Of a DNA stretch of 64,000 bases, positions 56,240 through 63,928 are shown piece after piece. Under the pieces are notes generated by a model, which did not search any database, was not told where the DNA came from, and saw only the letters and a program-made list of their open reading frames with translations. The stretch lies in the NCBI GenBank assembly GCA_944320495.1, contig CALUHR010000013.1, positions 124,001 to 188,000 of the forward strand, in the 5' to 3' direction. This DNA is from Candidatus Methanomethylophilaceae archaeon (GTDB lineage: Archaea > Thermoplasmatota > Thermoplasmata > Methanomassiliicoccales > Methanomethylophilaceae). The stretch's first letter is position 1. The number at the start of each line of letters is the position of its first letter. A program made the translations under genes and the position numbers.

Positions 56240-56316
56240 GGGCCTGTAGCTCAGCTAGGTAGAGCGTCCGACTCTTAATCGGACGGCCAAGGGTTCGAAT
56301 CCCTTCAGGCCCGCCA
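56240..56316 (+). tRNA. tRNA-Lys (anticodon CTT)
   Basis: Acceptor GGGCCTG (56240-56246) pairs with CAGGCCC (56306-56312); discriminator G and encoded CCA (56314-56316). Anticodon stem CCGAC/ATCGG-side pairing around loop with CTT. Apart from the anticodon arm and variable part it is nearly identical to the tRNA-Lys(TTT) at 46647. A GTTTTATG box at 56203-56210 is a probable promoter. No intron. Confidence 0.95.
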
Positions 56317-56362
56317 CTTGTTTTCTATCACTGCCTTCAGTAACGATGGTCTTTTCGTTTCG

Positions 56363-56613
56363 TCAATTCAACGGAACTCCTGGTGTGCGACATGGACGAC
56401 ACGATACAATTGGGCGGTACTGCCTGAACGAACTGAGCTGCTCGTCCATCCTGCTGATGGCCTACATCTGTCCGCGCACATCCATGCTCTGAGACAGCAT
56501 GGGGTAGAACGGCACCTTCCTCCTGTGACGAACTGGATATCCAATCGGGCGGTAGAGCGAATAATCCTTCTTATTGTGGTAATTGGCCAGGATAATGATT
56601 GATTCTCGAATTT
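56363..56613 (-). pseudogene. Remnant of a transposase-like gene with in-frame TAG
   Basis: A minus-strand frame without a plausible start reads ILANYHNKKDYSLYRPIGY, RKVPFYPMLSQSMDVRGQM, then TAG (56462-56464), then AISRMDEQLSSFRQYRPI and ends at TGA 56363-56365. The residues and charge pattern look like the C-terminal part of an insertion-sequence transposase, though I cannot name the family with certainty. Upstream in this frame is A/T-rich with stops, so it is a fragment. No terminal inverted repeats were found. Confidence 0.35.
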
Positions 56614-56722
56614 TTATTATATCAAATTTTTTCTATTATCATAATTTTTTATCGTAATTAACAAGCATTTATACAGAGACCTCACCGAAGATGACATGCC
56701 AGGTCTCAGCCAGACTATGGCA
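56614..56722. other. A/T-rich gap next to elp3
   Basis: Bases 56600-56680 are almost only A and T with short runs, unlike the surroundings. No gene or clear promoter was found. It may be the decayed end of the transposase-like remnant. Confidence 0.4.
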
Positions 56723-58345
56723 TCAGTGGTCCGGATTCTGCGAAGGCATCCGGCGATCCCCCGATGGGATGGATGTGCCGGACCATAGATCGCGGACGAA
56801 GACGAGTCCTCCTGATCGCAGGTCCTTCGCCATGTACGGCAGGTCGTACCCGTATCCGAGGGACGCGTAGTATCTCCTGACGCCCACCCCGCTCGTGACC
56901 CTGATCCTGCCGTACCCGCGCTCCCTTGCGAGGTCCTCGGCCCTGGCGACCAGCTCGCGGCCGAACCCGCGGTGCTGCCACTCCCCCTCGTCGCCAATCG
57001 ACGCGGCCTTCCCGAAGACCTTCAGCTCGCGGATGGTCGCGTTGGCGTCGAGCCTCAGGCGGGCGTATCCGATCAGGGAGTCCCTGTACTCGTAGGTGAT
57101 GAACAGCTCCGTGCCGCCGCAGGCCTCGTACTCGATCACCTTCGGCTCGGCGTCCGCCGGGTCCCTCAGGACCACGCCGGTGTGGCCGACCTCCCTGCAG
57201 CGGATGCACCTGCACGGGCGGCCCTCCGCACGCATGCGGTCCTCGACGAGCTGGCGGATGTTGCTGGTGGTTATGCCCGCGGCGATCTGCGGCGCGGGAA
57301 TGTCCCTCTGGATGCGCTGGATGCGCACGTACTCGGGGACGACGGACTTCATGTCGGCCAGCAGGCGGACGGCGGTCTCGGTGTCGTACGGCTCGTATTC
57401 CCCGGCCCTCCACATATCGTAGAGGCCGGTGCCATCGATCACGAGGGTCGTGTAGAACTTGAGCATGTCCGGACGGTACGCGGGGTCGTCGAACACCCTC
57501 CTGAAGCATTCCAGGTCGTGCTCCGGCGACGATCCCGGCAGTCCGGGCATGATGTGGTAGCAGACCTTCAGGCCGTGCTCCCTGCACTCGCGGGTACACC
57601 TGCGGACCTCTTCGGTCCCGTGGCCCCTGTCCACCCCCCTGAGTATGTCGTCATCGAGAATCTGCACGCCGAGCTCCACCCTTGTGGCCCCCAAGGCCAT
57701 GGCGCGCTCGATCTGCTCCGCCCCGAACACGTCCGGGCGGGTCTCGACGGTGAGCCCGACGCACCTGTGAGCGGAGGTCTCGTTCAGACGCTGCGCCTCC
57801 TCCAGCGTCCCCGAGTCGGTACCGTTCATGGCGTCGAAGCACCTGCGCACGAACCACTCCTGATAGTCGGCGTCGCGGCTGGTGAAGGTCCCGCCCATGA
57901 CGATGAGGTCGATCTTGTCGGTCGGATGGCCGATGTCCGTGAGCTGGCGTATGCGGTCGGTCACCTGCAGGAAGGGGTCGAAGTCGTTCCTTCCCGCGCG
58001 GCGTGCGGCCGGCTCCTTGCCCGTGTAGGACTGCGGGGAGCAGTTGCCCACCCCTCCGGGGCAGTAGGTGCACCTGCCGTGGGGGCAGTCGTGAGGAGAC
58101 GTCATCACGGCGACTACGGCCACGCCGGACATCGTGCGCATGGGCTTCTTGACCAGGAGCGGCAGCAGGAGGTCCCTGTCCTCCTCGCGGACGTTCGCCA
58201 GGATGCTGGAGTTGGGGGGCACGCCGGCGAGTCCGTACCTCTTGCAGAGCTTCAGCTTGAGGTTCTGCAGCTGGTCCCTGTCGCGGACGGTCCCGTCCCT
58301 CACCGCCTGGATGAGGTCGGCGGAGAGCTGTGAGACGTCATCCAT
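56723..58345 (-). CDS. Elp3-family tRNA uridine(34) acetyltransferase/radical SAM enzyme
   Basis: 540 residues, the usual archaeal Elp3 size. Radical SAM part with CPHGRCTYCPGG near residue 85 and VMGGTFTSRD near 148; a HAT (GNAT-type) part at the C-terminus with GFGRELVARAEDLARE and GVRRYYASLGYGYD. Archaeal Elp3 alone makes the 5-carboxymethyl group on U34 of some tRNAs. The last 15 residues (SIPSGDRRMPSQNPDH) look unconserved. It overlaps the end of the small gene upstream by eight bases. Confidence 0.93.
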   Translation of the reverse strand: MDDVSQLSADLIQAVRDGTVRDRDQLQNLKLKLCKRYGLAGVPPNSSILANVREEDRDLLLPLLVKKPMRTMSGVAVVAVMTSPHDCPHGRCTYCPGGVGNCSPQSYTGKEPAARRAGRNDFDPFLQVTDRIRQLTDIGHPTDKIDLIVMGGTFTSRDADYQEWFVRRCFDAMNGTDSGTLEEAQRLNETSAHRCVGLTVETRPDVFGAEQIERAMALGATRVELGVQILDDDILRGVDRGHGTEEVRRCTRECREHGLKVCYHIMPGLPGSSPEHDLECFRRVFDDPAYRPDMLKFYTTLVIDGTGLYDMWRAGEYEPYDTETAVRLLADMKSVVPEYVRIQRIQRDIPAPQIAAGITTSNIRQLVEDRMRAEGRPCRCIRCREVGHTGVVLRDPADAEPKVIEYEACGGTELFITYEYRDSLIGYARLRLDANATIRELKVFGKAASIGDEGEWQHRGFGRELVARAEDLARERGYGRIRVTSGVGVRRYYASLGYGYDLPYMAKDLRSGGLVFVRDLWSGTSIPSGDRRMPSQNPDH

Positions 58346-58589
58346 AGTAGGCGCTGCTGGTCTCCTTCTTCTCGGGCTCCTCGGGGGCGGCCTCTAGCTC
58401 GTCCATCACGGAGATGAGCGAGGCGACGACCATCCTCTTCCTCCCGTCGACGTCGAAGACGAGGGCGGTGTCCGACCCTATGACGGACATGCCCCTGTAC
58501 ACCCCCTCGAAGGTCTCCGCCTGGGTGGCGGTGATGCGGTGAACGACGGAATATCTGGAACCGACCGTGACCCTGTACTCCTGCTCCAT
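58338..58589 (-). CDS. Small conserved-looking protein before elp3
   Basis: 83 residues. The core FEGVYRGMSVIGSDTALVFDVDGRKRMVVAS looks like a small beta-barrel (Sm- or SH3-like), followed by an acidic tail. AAGGAGTGAT precedes ATG 58589, with ATG 58592 as alternative. It overlaps the elp3 start, suggesting a link to tRNA modification or regulation; this is inference. Confidence 0.6.
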   Translation of the reverse strand: MEQEYRVTVGSRYSVVHRITATQAETFEGVYRGMSVIGSDTALVFDVDGRKRMVVASLISVMDELEAAPEEPEKKETSSAYYG

Positions 58590-58594
58590 CATGA

Positions 58595-59011
58595 TCACTC
58601 CTTGGAAACTAGGTCCTGGAAGTGGGCGATGGTCTTGCGGTAGTTCTCCATCGCCATGGACACATTGGCCTCGGTGAAGCTCCAGGCCTTGGAGAGGTCG
58701 CCGAACCTTATGCGGTAGCCCTTGCGGACCTGCCCGTCGTACTCGACATCCATGGCTTCCAGGAGGTCCATGGACTTCAGCTTGTTTATGTGGCGGTAGA
58801 TGGTGGGCTTGGTGGTGCCCAGGAGGGCGGCCAGCTCCTCCACCGTCCACGCCTTGGACGGGTGGGCCATGAGATGCTCCATGAAGAGGCGGTAGGGGAC
58901 GCTGTCCCTGATCGTGGTGACCCCCGTCTTCGGGTCGTAGCCCTTCGGCAGGTATCCGATCTGGACCAGGAACGTCTCCGCTACCACGTTGACGTCGTCC
59001 ACGCCGGACAT
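58595..59011 (-). CDS. Winged-helix transcriptional regulator
   Basis: 138 residues. TVEELAALLGTTKPTIYRHINKLKSMDLLEA (about residues 56-86) is a clear winged helix-turn-helix, followed by a wing (YDGQVRKGYRIRFGD) and a helical C-terminus. ATG 59011 lies about 36 bases after a CTATAATTT box; the TTG at 59044 sits on that box and is rejected. It may regulate its own operon with elp3. Confidence 0.75.
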   Translation of the reverse strand: MSGVDDVNVVAETFLVQIGYLPKGYDPKTGVTTIRDSVPYRLFMEHLMAHPSKAWTVEELAALLGTTKPTIYRHINKLKSMDLLEAMDVEYDGQVRKGYRIRFGDLSKAWSFTEANVSMAMENYRKTIAHFQDLVSKE

Positions 59012-59052
59012 TGGTGTGTTGCTGACGACCTGGAGCTCGAACAAATTATAGC

Positions 59053-59135
59053 CTCCCTCGTGGCAGAGTTAAGCTAGAACTTAAACTTGATGCCATCCGG
59101 ATGCCTGGGCACCCGGAGGCCCCCGCGAGCGGGTT
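59053..59135. other. Short gap with a GC hairpin
   Basis: 83 bases between the two regulators. CCCG/CGGG (59122-59133) can pair over a tetraloop just after the stop of the XRE-like gene. Nothing else seen. Confidence 0.3.
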
Positions 59136-59648
59136 TCAGATCAGGTCCTTGAGCCTGTCGATGGCCTTCAGGATGCTGGCGTAAGGAATCGCGCGGGACA
59201 CCGGGATCGCCAGTATCTTCTCGATGGTGGGCGCCACGATGGGCGCGCACACGACTCCGAGGGCCCCGTCGCGCTCCGCGCGGACGGCTGCGATGATCGC
59301 GTCCTCCACCGTGGAGACGGGGTACTCGCGTATGCTGACCGTGAGGCCGTCCAGGTCTATGGTCTTCGGGAGGTTCTCGACGACCATGTTGCTCGCCACG
59401 ACGGCGATGAAATGGGACTCCTCCGGCTCCATTATGATCTTGAGGGATTTGATCACCTGGCGGACGGTGCGGAGGTTCGGCTCCCTCTTGTCCTCCAGGA
59501 TCTTGTACATCGTGCTCTGGGACACGCCGGAGATCTGGCAGAACTCGTTCAGGGACATGTTGAGCTCGTCCTCCAGGATGCTGCGGAAGGCCTTCTGGAA
59601 GCCTCCCTCCTCCCTCAGCATGCCGCTTATCAGATCAGATACTGTCAT
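59136..59648 (-). CDS. XRE-like helix-turn-helix regulator (COG1709-type)
   Basis: 170 residues. ELNMSLNEFCQISGVSQSTMYKILEDKREPNLRTVRQVI is an XRE-type HTH (about 30-68). The C-terminal 100 residues form a beta/alpha domain (GLTVSIREYPVSTVEDAIIAA, GVVCAPIVAPTIEK) known in archaeal predicted regulators. ATG 59648 overlaps the thioredoxin-reductase stop, so it is co-transcribed with the redox genes and may respond to redox or a ligand. Confidence 0.75.
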   Translation of the reverse strand: MTVSDLISGMLREEGGFQKAFRSILEDELNMSLNEFCQISGVSQSTMYKILEDKREPNLRTVRQVIKSLKIIMEPEESHFIAVVASNMVVENLPKTIDLDGLTVSIREYPVSTVEDAIIAAVRAERDGALGVVCAPIVAPTIEKILAIPVSRAIPYASILKAIDRLKDLI

Positions 59649-60535
59649 CCCTTGGCCCCCTTGGCGAAGTCCGCGGCCTCCATGCCGGCGACACAGCCCT
59701 GGCCGACCGCCTTGGCGACCTGCCACGGCCTCCCGGTGACGTCCCCGCAGGCGAAGAGCCCGGGGACCCCCGCCACGCGGCAGGACGCATCGACCTTCAG
59801 GGTGTCGTCGATCTCGGGCATCGCGCCGAGGTCTAGCGCTATGTCCGCGGCCGACCTGGCGCCCAGCTCTATGAAGGCACCGTCCGTCGGGATCACTGTG
59901 CCGTCCTCCAGCGTCACTGACTCCACCCTCCCGTCCCCGTCTATGGAGACGGGCCTGGACCCGTGGACGATTGCGCCGGCCCCTTCCGCTCTCTTTGACG
60001 CGGCCTCGGTGGCCTTCAGGTCCCAGCGGACCCAGTGGGTCTCCGATGCGTACCCGGTCATGAGCTCGGCCGCGGCCGCGGCCTCGGAATCGTTGCCGAT
60101 GACGACGACGCGCCGTCCGCGGTAGAAGTTGCAGTCGCAGACCGCGCAGTAGCTGACGCCCTTGCCGAAGAGCTCCTTCTCGCCGGGAACGCCCAGCTTC
60201 AGGCGGGAGACCCCGGTGGCTATGACCACGGCCTTCGCCCTGACGGAGTCGCCGCCCTCCAGGCCGAGGACGAAAACACCGCCCTCGACGGATGCGGAAC
60301 CGACGTTCTCGGCCACGAACACCGCGCCGGTGGCCTCCGCCTGCTCCCTGCCGCGCTCCAGGAGGATGTCTCCGGACACGGGGCCGGCGCCGAAGTAGTT
60401 CTCCAGCTCGGTGCCGCTGATCGCGCTGCCCCCGGAGCGTCCGAGGACGACCGTCCTCGCCTTCTTCCTCGAGGACTGGATGGCCGCCTGGATGCCGGCG
60501 GGGCCGGCGCCTATGATCGCTACGTCGGCGTCCAT
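59645..60535 (-). CDS. trxB: Thioredoxin reductase
   Basis: 296 residues. FAD loop IIGAGPAGIQAA, redox site CAVCDC near residue 130 (usual CATCDG, so the Gly is Cys here), second nucleotide loop VIGNDSEAAAAAE near 150, and GLFACGDV near 255. NADPH/other cofactor preference cannot be judged by eye. It overlaps the trxA stop by one base and the XRE gene start by four. Confidence 0.9.
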   Translation of the reverse strand: MDADVAIIGAGPAGIQAAIQSSRKKARTVVLGRSGGSAISGTELENYFGAGPVSGDILLERGREQAEATGAVFVAENVGSASVEGGVFVLGLEGGDSVRAKAVVIATGVSRLKLGVPGEKELFGKGVSYCAVCDCNFYRGRRVVVIGNDSEAAAAAELMTGYASETHWVRWDLKATEAASKRAEGAGAIVHGSRPVSIDGDGRVESVTLEDGTVIPTDGAFIELGARSAADIALDLGAMPEIDDTLKVDASCRVAGVPGLFACGDVTGRPWQVAKAVGQGCVAGMEAADFAKGAKG

Positions 60536-60846
60536 CAGAGGGAGCTCACGTAGGAGACGAGGTCTTCCTTGGGCCTCAGACCGACGAGCGCGTCCACGAG
60601 GACCCTGTCCTTGAAGACCAGGAGCGTGGGGATGGCGTTGATGTTGAACCTGATGGCAATGGCCTGGTTGTCGTCGGTGTTGAGCTTGGCGAACGCGGCC
60701 TTGCCCTCGAGCTCAGCGGCAGCCTCGTCGACTATGGGGCCCATACGCCTGCAGGGTCCGCACCAGGGGGCCCAGCAGTCGATAACCGCGATGTGGTTGG
60801 ACTCCACGAAGGAGTCGAAATTAGTCTCGTTGAGTTCGGTCACCAT
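60535..60846 (-). CDS. trxA: Thioredoxin
   Basis: 103 residues. IDCWAPWCGPCRRMGPIVDE has the WCGPC active site near residue 28, and INAIPTLLVFKDR the cis-Pro. ATG 60846 is preferred to the upstream start at 60864. A CTAAAATAC box about 39 bases upstream overlaps the TAA of the HD gene. The pair trxA-trxB forms one disulfide-reducing system. Confidence 0.93.
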   Translation of the reverse strand: MVTELNETNFDSFVESNHIAVIDCWAPWCGPCRRMGPIVDEAAAELEGKAAFAKLNTDDNQAIAIRFNINAIPTLLVFKDRVLVDALVGLRPKEDLVSYVSSL

Positions 60847-61987
60847 TGAATGAACACCGGGCACCGTATGGGCCCGGCTTGTATTTTAGAGAATGGTTCG
60901 GAGGATGTGCGTGCGCCTGGCGAGCTCCAGGTCCGGCATCTCCCCGATCCTGCGGGGGATGACGTCGAGGTTCTCGCCGTACAGCTCGGAGAGCTCCCAG
61001 TGAAGGGCCTCGACCCTGTCCGCGCCGCGGTCGGCGCCCTTGGAGCGGAGCTTCGACACGGAGTGCTCGTGGGAGACCACGCGGTTGTCGCTCACCATGT
61101 TGTCCGCATGGGCGACGATCTTCTCCTCGATGGTCCGGGGCATGTAGTCCGCCGGCGGGAGGCCCATCTCCGCCACGTCCTCGTCGTCCAGACCGGCGCC
61201 CGTGTGCTTGCGGACGATGTCCACCAGCGCGGGCGACAGCCCGTGCGCGGCGACGATCTGGGAGCCTATGTACGCGTGCATTATCGAATGGTCCACGGAG
61301 CGTCCGATGTCGTGGAGCAACGCCCCTGCCGTCACCAGGGCCCTGTCGGCGTCGATGCGCGTGAGCATCTCCTGCGCCACGGCGTTCACCGTGCAGCAGT
61401 GGATGATGACCCTGCGCTTGCATCCGGCGTCCTTCAGGAGCTCGATGCACTCCGCATCGCTGGGGATCGTGCTCGACAACGGTCTTCCCCCTCTCGTTCG
61501 GGACCACCTCGAGGTGGCCCCCGCGGTCCTCGTAGAGGGCCTTCCCCTCTGTGAAGCGGTCCAGGAAGATTGCCAGCGCCGCTATCTCCGAGTGCGGCTG
61601 GTTGCCCACGGAGACGTTGAAATCCGCGCGCTGGTACACCTCGGCGGGCACCTTCTCGGCACCCACGACTATGAGTATGTCCTCGTCCCGCGGGATCTTG
61701 GGCAACGCCTCGTCGACCCTCTGCCCGTACATGGTCAGATGGACGACCTTCCCGGGGAAGTCCTTGATCTCCTGCTTCCAGGAGACCCCGGTCTTTATGG
61801 TGTAGTCCCCGCCGAACCTCTCCACGACGCTGCGGATGTTCTCCTCCAGCACCGGGTCCTCCGTGTCCACGAATATGCCTTTGGCACCGAGTGCGCGGGA
61901 GCTCAGGGCCACATGGGTGGTGACCCTCTTGTCCCGCTCCGGACGGTGGCCGATCCTCATTATCCAGATTCCGGCCAAATCCGTCAC
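60821..61987 (-). CDS. trm56: tRNA (cytidine-56) 2'-O-methyltransferase, frame overruns into HD gene
   Basis: The functional part is about 170 residues (61480-61987): IWIMRIGHRPERDKRVTTHV at the N-terminus, GVSWKQEIKDF and ILIVVGAEKVPAEVYQRADFNVSVGNQPHSEIAALAIFLDR, the SPOUT motifs of aTrm56 (2'-O-methylation of C56). After VVPNERGKT the expected stop is missing and the frame continues 390 bases or more out of frame through the HD gene to TAA 60821, an Arg-rich tail that is not native. The start is GTG 61987, overlapping the upstream gene stop. See the finding on fused or frameshifted ends. Confidence 0.8.
   Translation of the reverse strand: MTDLAGIWIMRIGHRPERDKRVTTHVALSSRALGAKGIFVDTEDPVLEENIRSVVERFGGDYTIKTGVSWKQEIKDFPGKVVHLTMYGQRVDEALPKIPRDEDILIVVGAEKVPAEVYQRADFNVSVGNQPHSEIAALAIFLDRFTEGKALYEDRGGHLEVVPNERGKTVVEHDPQRCGVHRAPEGRRMQAQGHHPLLHGERRGAGDAHAHRRRQGPGDGRGVAPRHRTLRGPFDNARVHRLPDRRRARAVARAGGHRPQAHGRRSGRRGRGGDGPPAGGLHAPDHRGEDRRPCGQHGERQPRGLPRALRVEAPLQGRRPRRGQGRGPSLGALRAVRREPRRHPPQDRGDAGPGARQAHAHPPNHSLKYKPGPYGARCSFNGDRTQRD
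60886..61479 (-). CDS. HD-domain hydrolase (TIGR00295/HDIG type)
   Basis: 197 residues. VIIHCCTVNAVAQEM, GALLHDIGRSVDHSIMHAYI (HD with nearby His residues) and VRKHTGAGLDDEDV are the landmarks of this archaeal HD family. The only in-frame start is TTG 61479, with GAGAGGGGG upstream. It lies inside the overrunning frame of trm56, in the +1 frame. Family function unknown; phosphohydrolase activity likely. Confidence 0.8.
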   Translation of the reverse strand: MSSTIPSDAECIELLKDAGCKRRVIIHCCTVNAVAQEMLTRIDADRALVTAGALLHDIGRSVDHSIMHAYIGSQIVAAHGLSPALVDIVRKHTGAGLDDEDVAEMGLPPADYMPRTIEEKIVAHADNMVSDNRVVSHEHSVSKLRSKGADRGADRVEALHWELSELYGENLDVIPRRIGEMPDLELARRTHILRTIL

Positions 61988-62484
61988 TCTTCGCGAATGA
62001 GTTCGATCCTGTGCCCGCGGTAGTCCATCTTCACGGACCTGCGCACCAGGCTCTTCAGCATGGTGGACGAGAGACCGAGCGCCTCGGCGACATCTCCGGA
62101 GAACCTTCCCTCCTTGCCGACCTCGGCGAGGATCTTCTCCTCGATGGCTGAATACTCCTCGTCGCTCATCATGGCTGCCGTGAGGACGTCACTGATCTCG
62201 TAAACGGGCCACTGGGCGTTGATGCTGAAAGACGTGTAGTAGGTGTGGTAGGACTTCTCGGGATATCCTCCGTCCTTGGAGAGCCAGCGCGTCTCGACCA
62301 GCTTCATCTTCTCGAAGAAGATGATTGCATCCCTGCCCTCGGGACCGAACTTGGCCTCGATCTCGTCGGCAGTCCTCCATTCCAAGGTCACCTCTTTCAG
62401 AACGTCCCTTTTCACGGGAGTATCAACGGACCTCAGCATCGGGACCAACTCCGACGGCTCGTTGATGACCTTGATCCTGTTCAT
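61984..62484 (-). CDS. ArsR-like archaeal regulator
   Basis: 166 residues. Two winged-helix-like segments: VKRDVLKEVTLEWRTADEIEAKF near residue 24 and FSGDVAEALGLSSTMLKSLVRRSVK near 130. The size and first gene position before trm56 match a conserved archaeal pair. ATG 62484 is supported by a TATA box at 62507-62517. Confidence 0.75.
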   Translation of the reverse strand: MNRIKVINEPSELVPMLRSVDTPVKRDVLKEVTLEWRTADEIEAKFGPEGRDAIIFFEKMKLVETRWLSKDGGYPEKSYHTYYTSFSINAQWPVYEISDVLTAAMMSDEEYSAIEEKILAEVGKEGRFSGDVAEALGLSSTMLKSLVRRSVKMDYRGHRIELIREE

Positions 62485-62506
62485 GAACAGACTGGATGCG
62501 GTCGTA

Positions 62507-62553
62507 GGTATATAATGGTTCAACGATTCGCAGGTATATGATATTTAAATCAT
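62507..62553 (-). promoter_or_regulatory. Promoter with upstream palindrome
   Basis: TATA box (plus-strand GGTATATAATGG, 62507-62518) lies 23-33 bases before the ATG of the ArsR-like gene. Twenty bases further upstream ATGAT/ATCAT (62538-62553) is a 16-base imperfect palindrome that could be an operator. The rest of the 62524-62650 gap is A/T-rich with no gene. Confidence 0.4.
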
Positions 62554-62679
62554 GAATTATCGATTGCATATTTGATGCTATATTATCAACATAATTGAAC
62601 ATAATGGTCCATGTAAACGGGCATCCAGCACCGTGCCGCTGTAATAAGGTTTAATACGGACGCCCCCAATCCGCGCACA

Positions 62680-62847
62680 ATGAAAGCAGAGAAACAGCCC
62701 GAACTGGTCTGGCAGTGCCTGAACTGCTACAGGACCTACAAGGGCCCCGACGCGCAGCAGAAGGCTCTCGACTGCTGTGGCTCCGTCACTCAGGGCTGGT
62801 GGGCCAACTACAACAAGTGGGGCAAGCAGAAGTGGTACGGCCGCTGA
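62680..62847 (+). CDS. 55-residue zinc-finger-like protein
   Basis: Starts ATG 62680, 27 bases after a GGTTTAATAC TATA box (leaderless). Translates to MKAEKQPELVWQCLNCYRTY followed by a Cys pair (DCC) and an aromatic basic C-terminus (WWANYNKWGKQKWYGR). CxxC plus CC could bind zinc or iron. No relative was recognised. Spacing, codon use and a clean promoter support a real gene. Confidence 0.55.
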   Translation: MKAEKQPELVWQCLNCYRTYKGPDAQQKALDCCGSVTQGWWANYNKWGKQKWYGR

Positions 62848-62900
62848 TCGGCCCCCAGAAACCCCTTACCGTTCTCATTTTCCTATAGGAGTGTGCGCGA

Positions 62901-63209
62901 TTGACCGAACCCAAGGACCCGGTCGAATCTGTCAACGACGACCTTGAGCTTCTCGAGAGGCACATCTCCATACTTCGGACCGTCCGTGACAACCAGCCCG
63001 TCGGGCTGATACGCCTGTCGGAGATGACCGGCATACCGAAGCACCGCGTCAGGTACTCGCTCAAGATCATGGAGCAGCAGGGCATCATCATCGCCACCCC
63101 CGAGGGCGCCATGGTCTCCGACGGCTACGACGCATTCATGGCCTCCATGGCCGAATCCGTGAAGAGGCTGGCCGAGAAAGTCTGCCTTCTGAGGGATGCT
63201 CTCCGCTGA
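62901..63209 (+). CDS. Small winged-helix regulator
   Basis: 102 residues from TTG 62901. LIRLSEMTGIPKHRVRYSLKIMEQQGIIIATPEG is a winged helix with a turn to a wing, flanked by helices (VNDDLELLERHISILRTVR and SVKRLAEKVCLLRDAL) likely to dimerise. It may bind DNA. The 3' end overlaps the antisense zinc-ribbon gene. No ATG or GTG is in frame nearby. Confidence 0.65.
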   Translation: MTEPKDPVESVNDDLELLERHISILRTVRDNQPVGLIRLSEMTGIPKHRVRYSLKIMEQQGIIIATPEGAMVSDGYDAFMASMAESVKRLAEKVCLLRDALR

Positions 63210-63303
63210 ACCTGGACTCCATCGGCTGCCCACAGTGCGGGCACATGGAGAACGGCATTATGTCCGATATCTCCGCGCCGCAGAACTCGCACCTGTCGCT
63301 CAT
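63136..63303 (-). CDS. Zinc-ribbon protein
   Basis: 55 residues from ATG 63303, with GGAGGAGGGG just upstream. DRCEFCGAEISDIMPFSMCPHCGQPMES holds two CxxC pairs of a zinc ribbon. The last 25 residues (GEHPSEGRLSRP...) are low-complexity and may be noise, since they overlap the plus-strand regulator. Small archaeal zinc ribbons often bind RNA polymerase or ribosomes. Confidence 0.5.
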   Translation of the reverse strand: MSDRCEFCGAEISDIMPFSMCPHCGQPMESRFSGEHPSEGRLSRPASSRIRPWRP

Positions 63304-63463
63304 CGCCCCTCCTCCCGAACACGCTGACGAAGCGCTCCGCACATCCTGGATCCGCCGGGACGGCGGACCTGAAGCGGATCGTGTCCAGCGCCTCCACATA
63401 GTACGGCCGGAGATCCGCGCTGGCACTGACCCTCGGTCCCATGGGCCCGCGCTCCGACAGCAC
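63304..63463 (-). other. Possible C-terminal continuation after TAG
   Basis: Directly after TAG 63464 the same frame reads VLSERGPMGPRVSASADLRP, then YYVEALDTIRFRSAVPAD and RFVSVFGRRGDE, with third positions nearly all G or C until the zinc-ribbon start at 63303, after which third positions become mixed. This is the pattern of genuine coding sequence and suggests TAG decoding or recent mutation. It has no stop of its own before the zinc-ribbon start. Confidence 0.45.
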
Positions 63464-63823
63464 CTAGAAGAACCCGTCGGTGGCCATGCCGCGGGGCGTC
63501 CCGTGCCCGCGCATGAAGGCCATGACCTGCCGCAGGGGATCGTCCACGGGACGGTTCATCGGGACCATCGCGAGGATCGTGCCATCGTATCCGCCCAGAC
63601 CGTCGAGGCAGTACTCCGGGTCGCCGTAGCCGATTCCGCGCATCACCGGCATCACCAGCGTGCGCTTGGTCAGCTCGTACGGGGACTCGAACCCGGCCAG
63701 CCCCTTGAAGCCGGGAGTGAAACGGCCGGACACGGCCGCCCCGCACATCCTGACGCCCATGGAGCGGTCCAGCTCGCGCACCGCACCCATGCACACCTCC
63801 GACAGTGGATTCCCGTGGATCAT
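63464..63823 (-). CDS. Unrecognised protein, probably interrupted by in-frame TAG
   Basis: 119 residues to TAG 63464-63466. Sequence: MIHGNPLSEVCMGAVRELDR...AGFESPYELTKRTLVMPVMR, GIGYGDPEYCLDGLGGYDGT and MNRPVDDPLRQVMAFMRGHG; no family recognised. TTATGAAC about 27 bases upstream is the TATA box for a leaderless start at ATG 63823. After TAG the same frame stays coding-like for about 160 bases (see 63304-63463), so the protein probably continues. A TAG stop is unusual in this window. Confidence 0.6.
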   Translation of the reverse strand: MIHGNPLSEVCMGAVRELDRSMGVRMCGAAVSGRFTPGFKGLAGFESPYELTKRTLVMPVMRGIGYGDPEYCLDGLGGYDGTILAMVPMNRPVDDPLRQVMAFMRGHGTPRGMATDGFF

Positions 63824-63928
63824 GCCTCTTCGACCCCGCAGGGGTTCATAAGCCGAAGGGGGTGGGTGCGCCGAATGCCATTCTTAAGGAGGAGAGAGCC
63901 AGCATCCGTGTTCCCCACCGTACTGTGA

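Noticed and set aside
46647-56316. The two tRNA-Lys genes as ends of an integrated element
   Set aside because: They face opposite ways, their similarity is that expected of isoacceptors, and the genes between them are normal core genes.
56318-56602. A 94-residue plus-strand frame after tRNA-Lys(CTT)
   Set aside because: Composition is not protein-like, no promoter fits, and the minus strand has a better coding pattern there.
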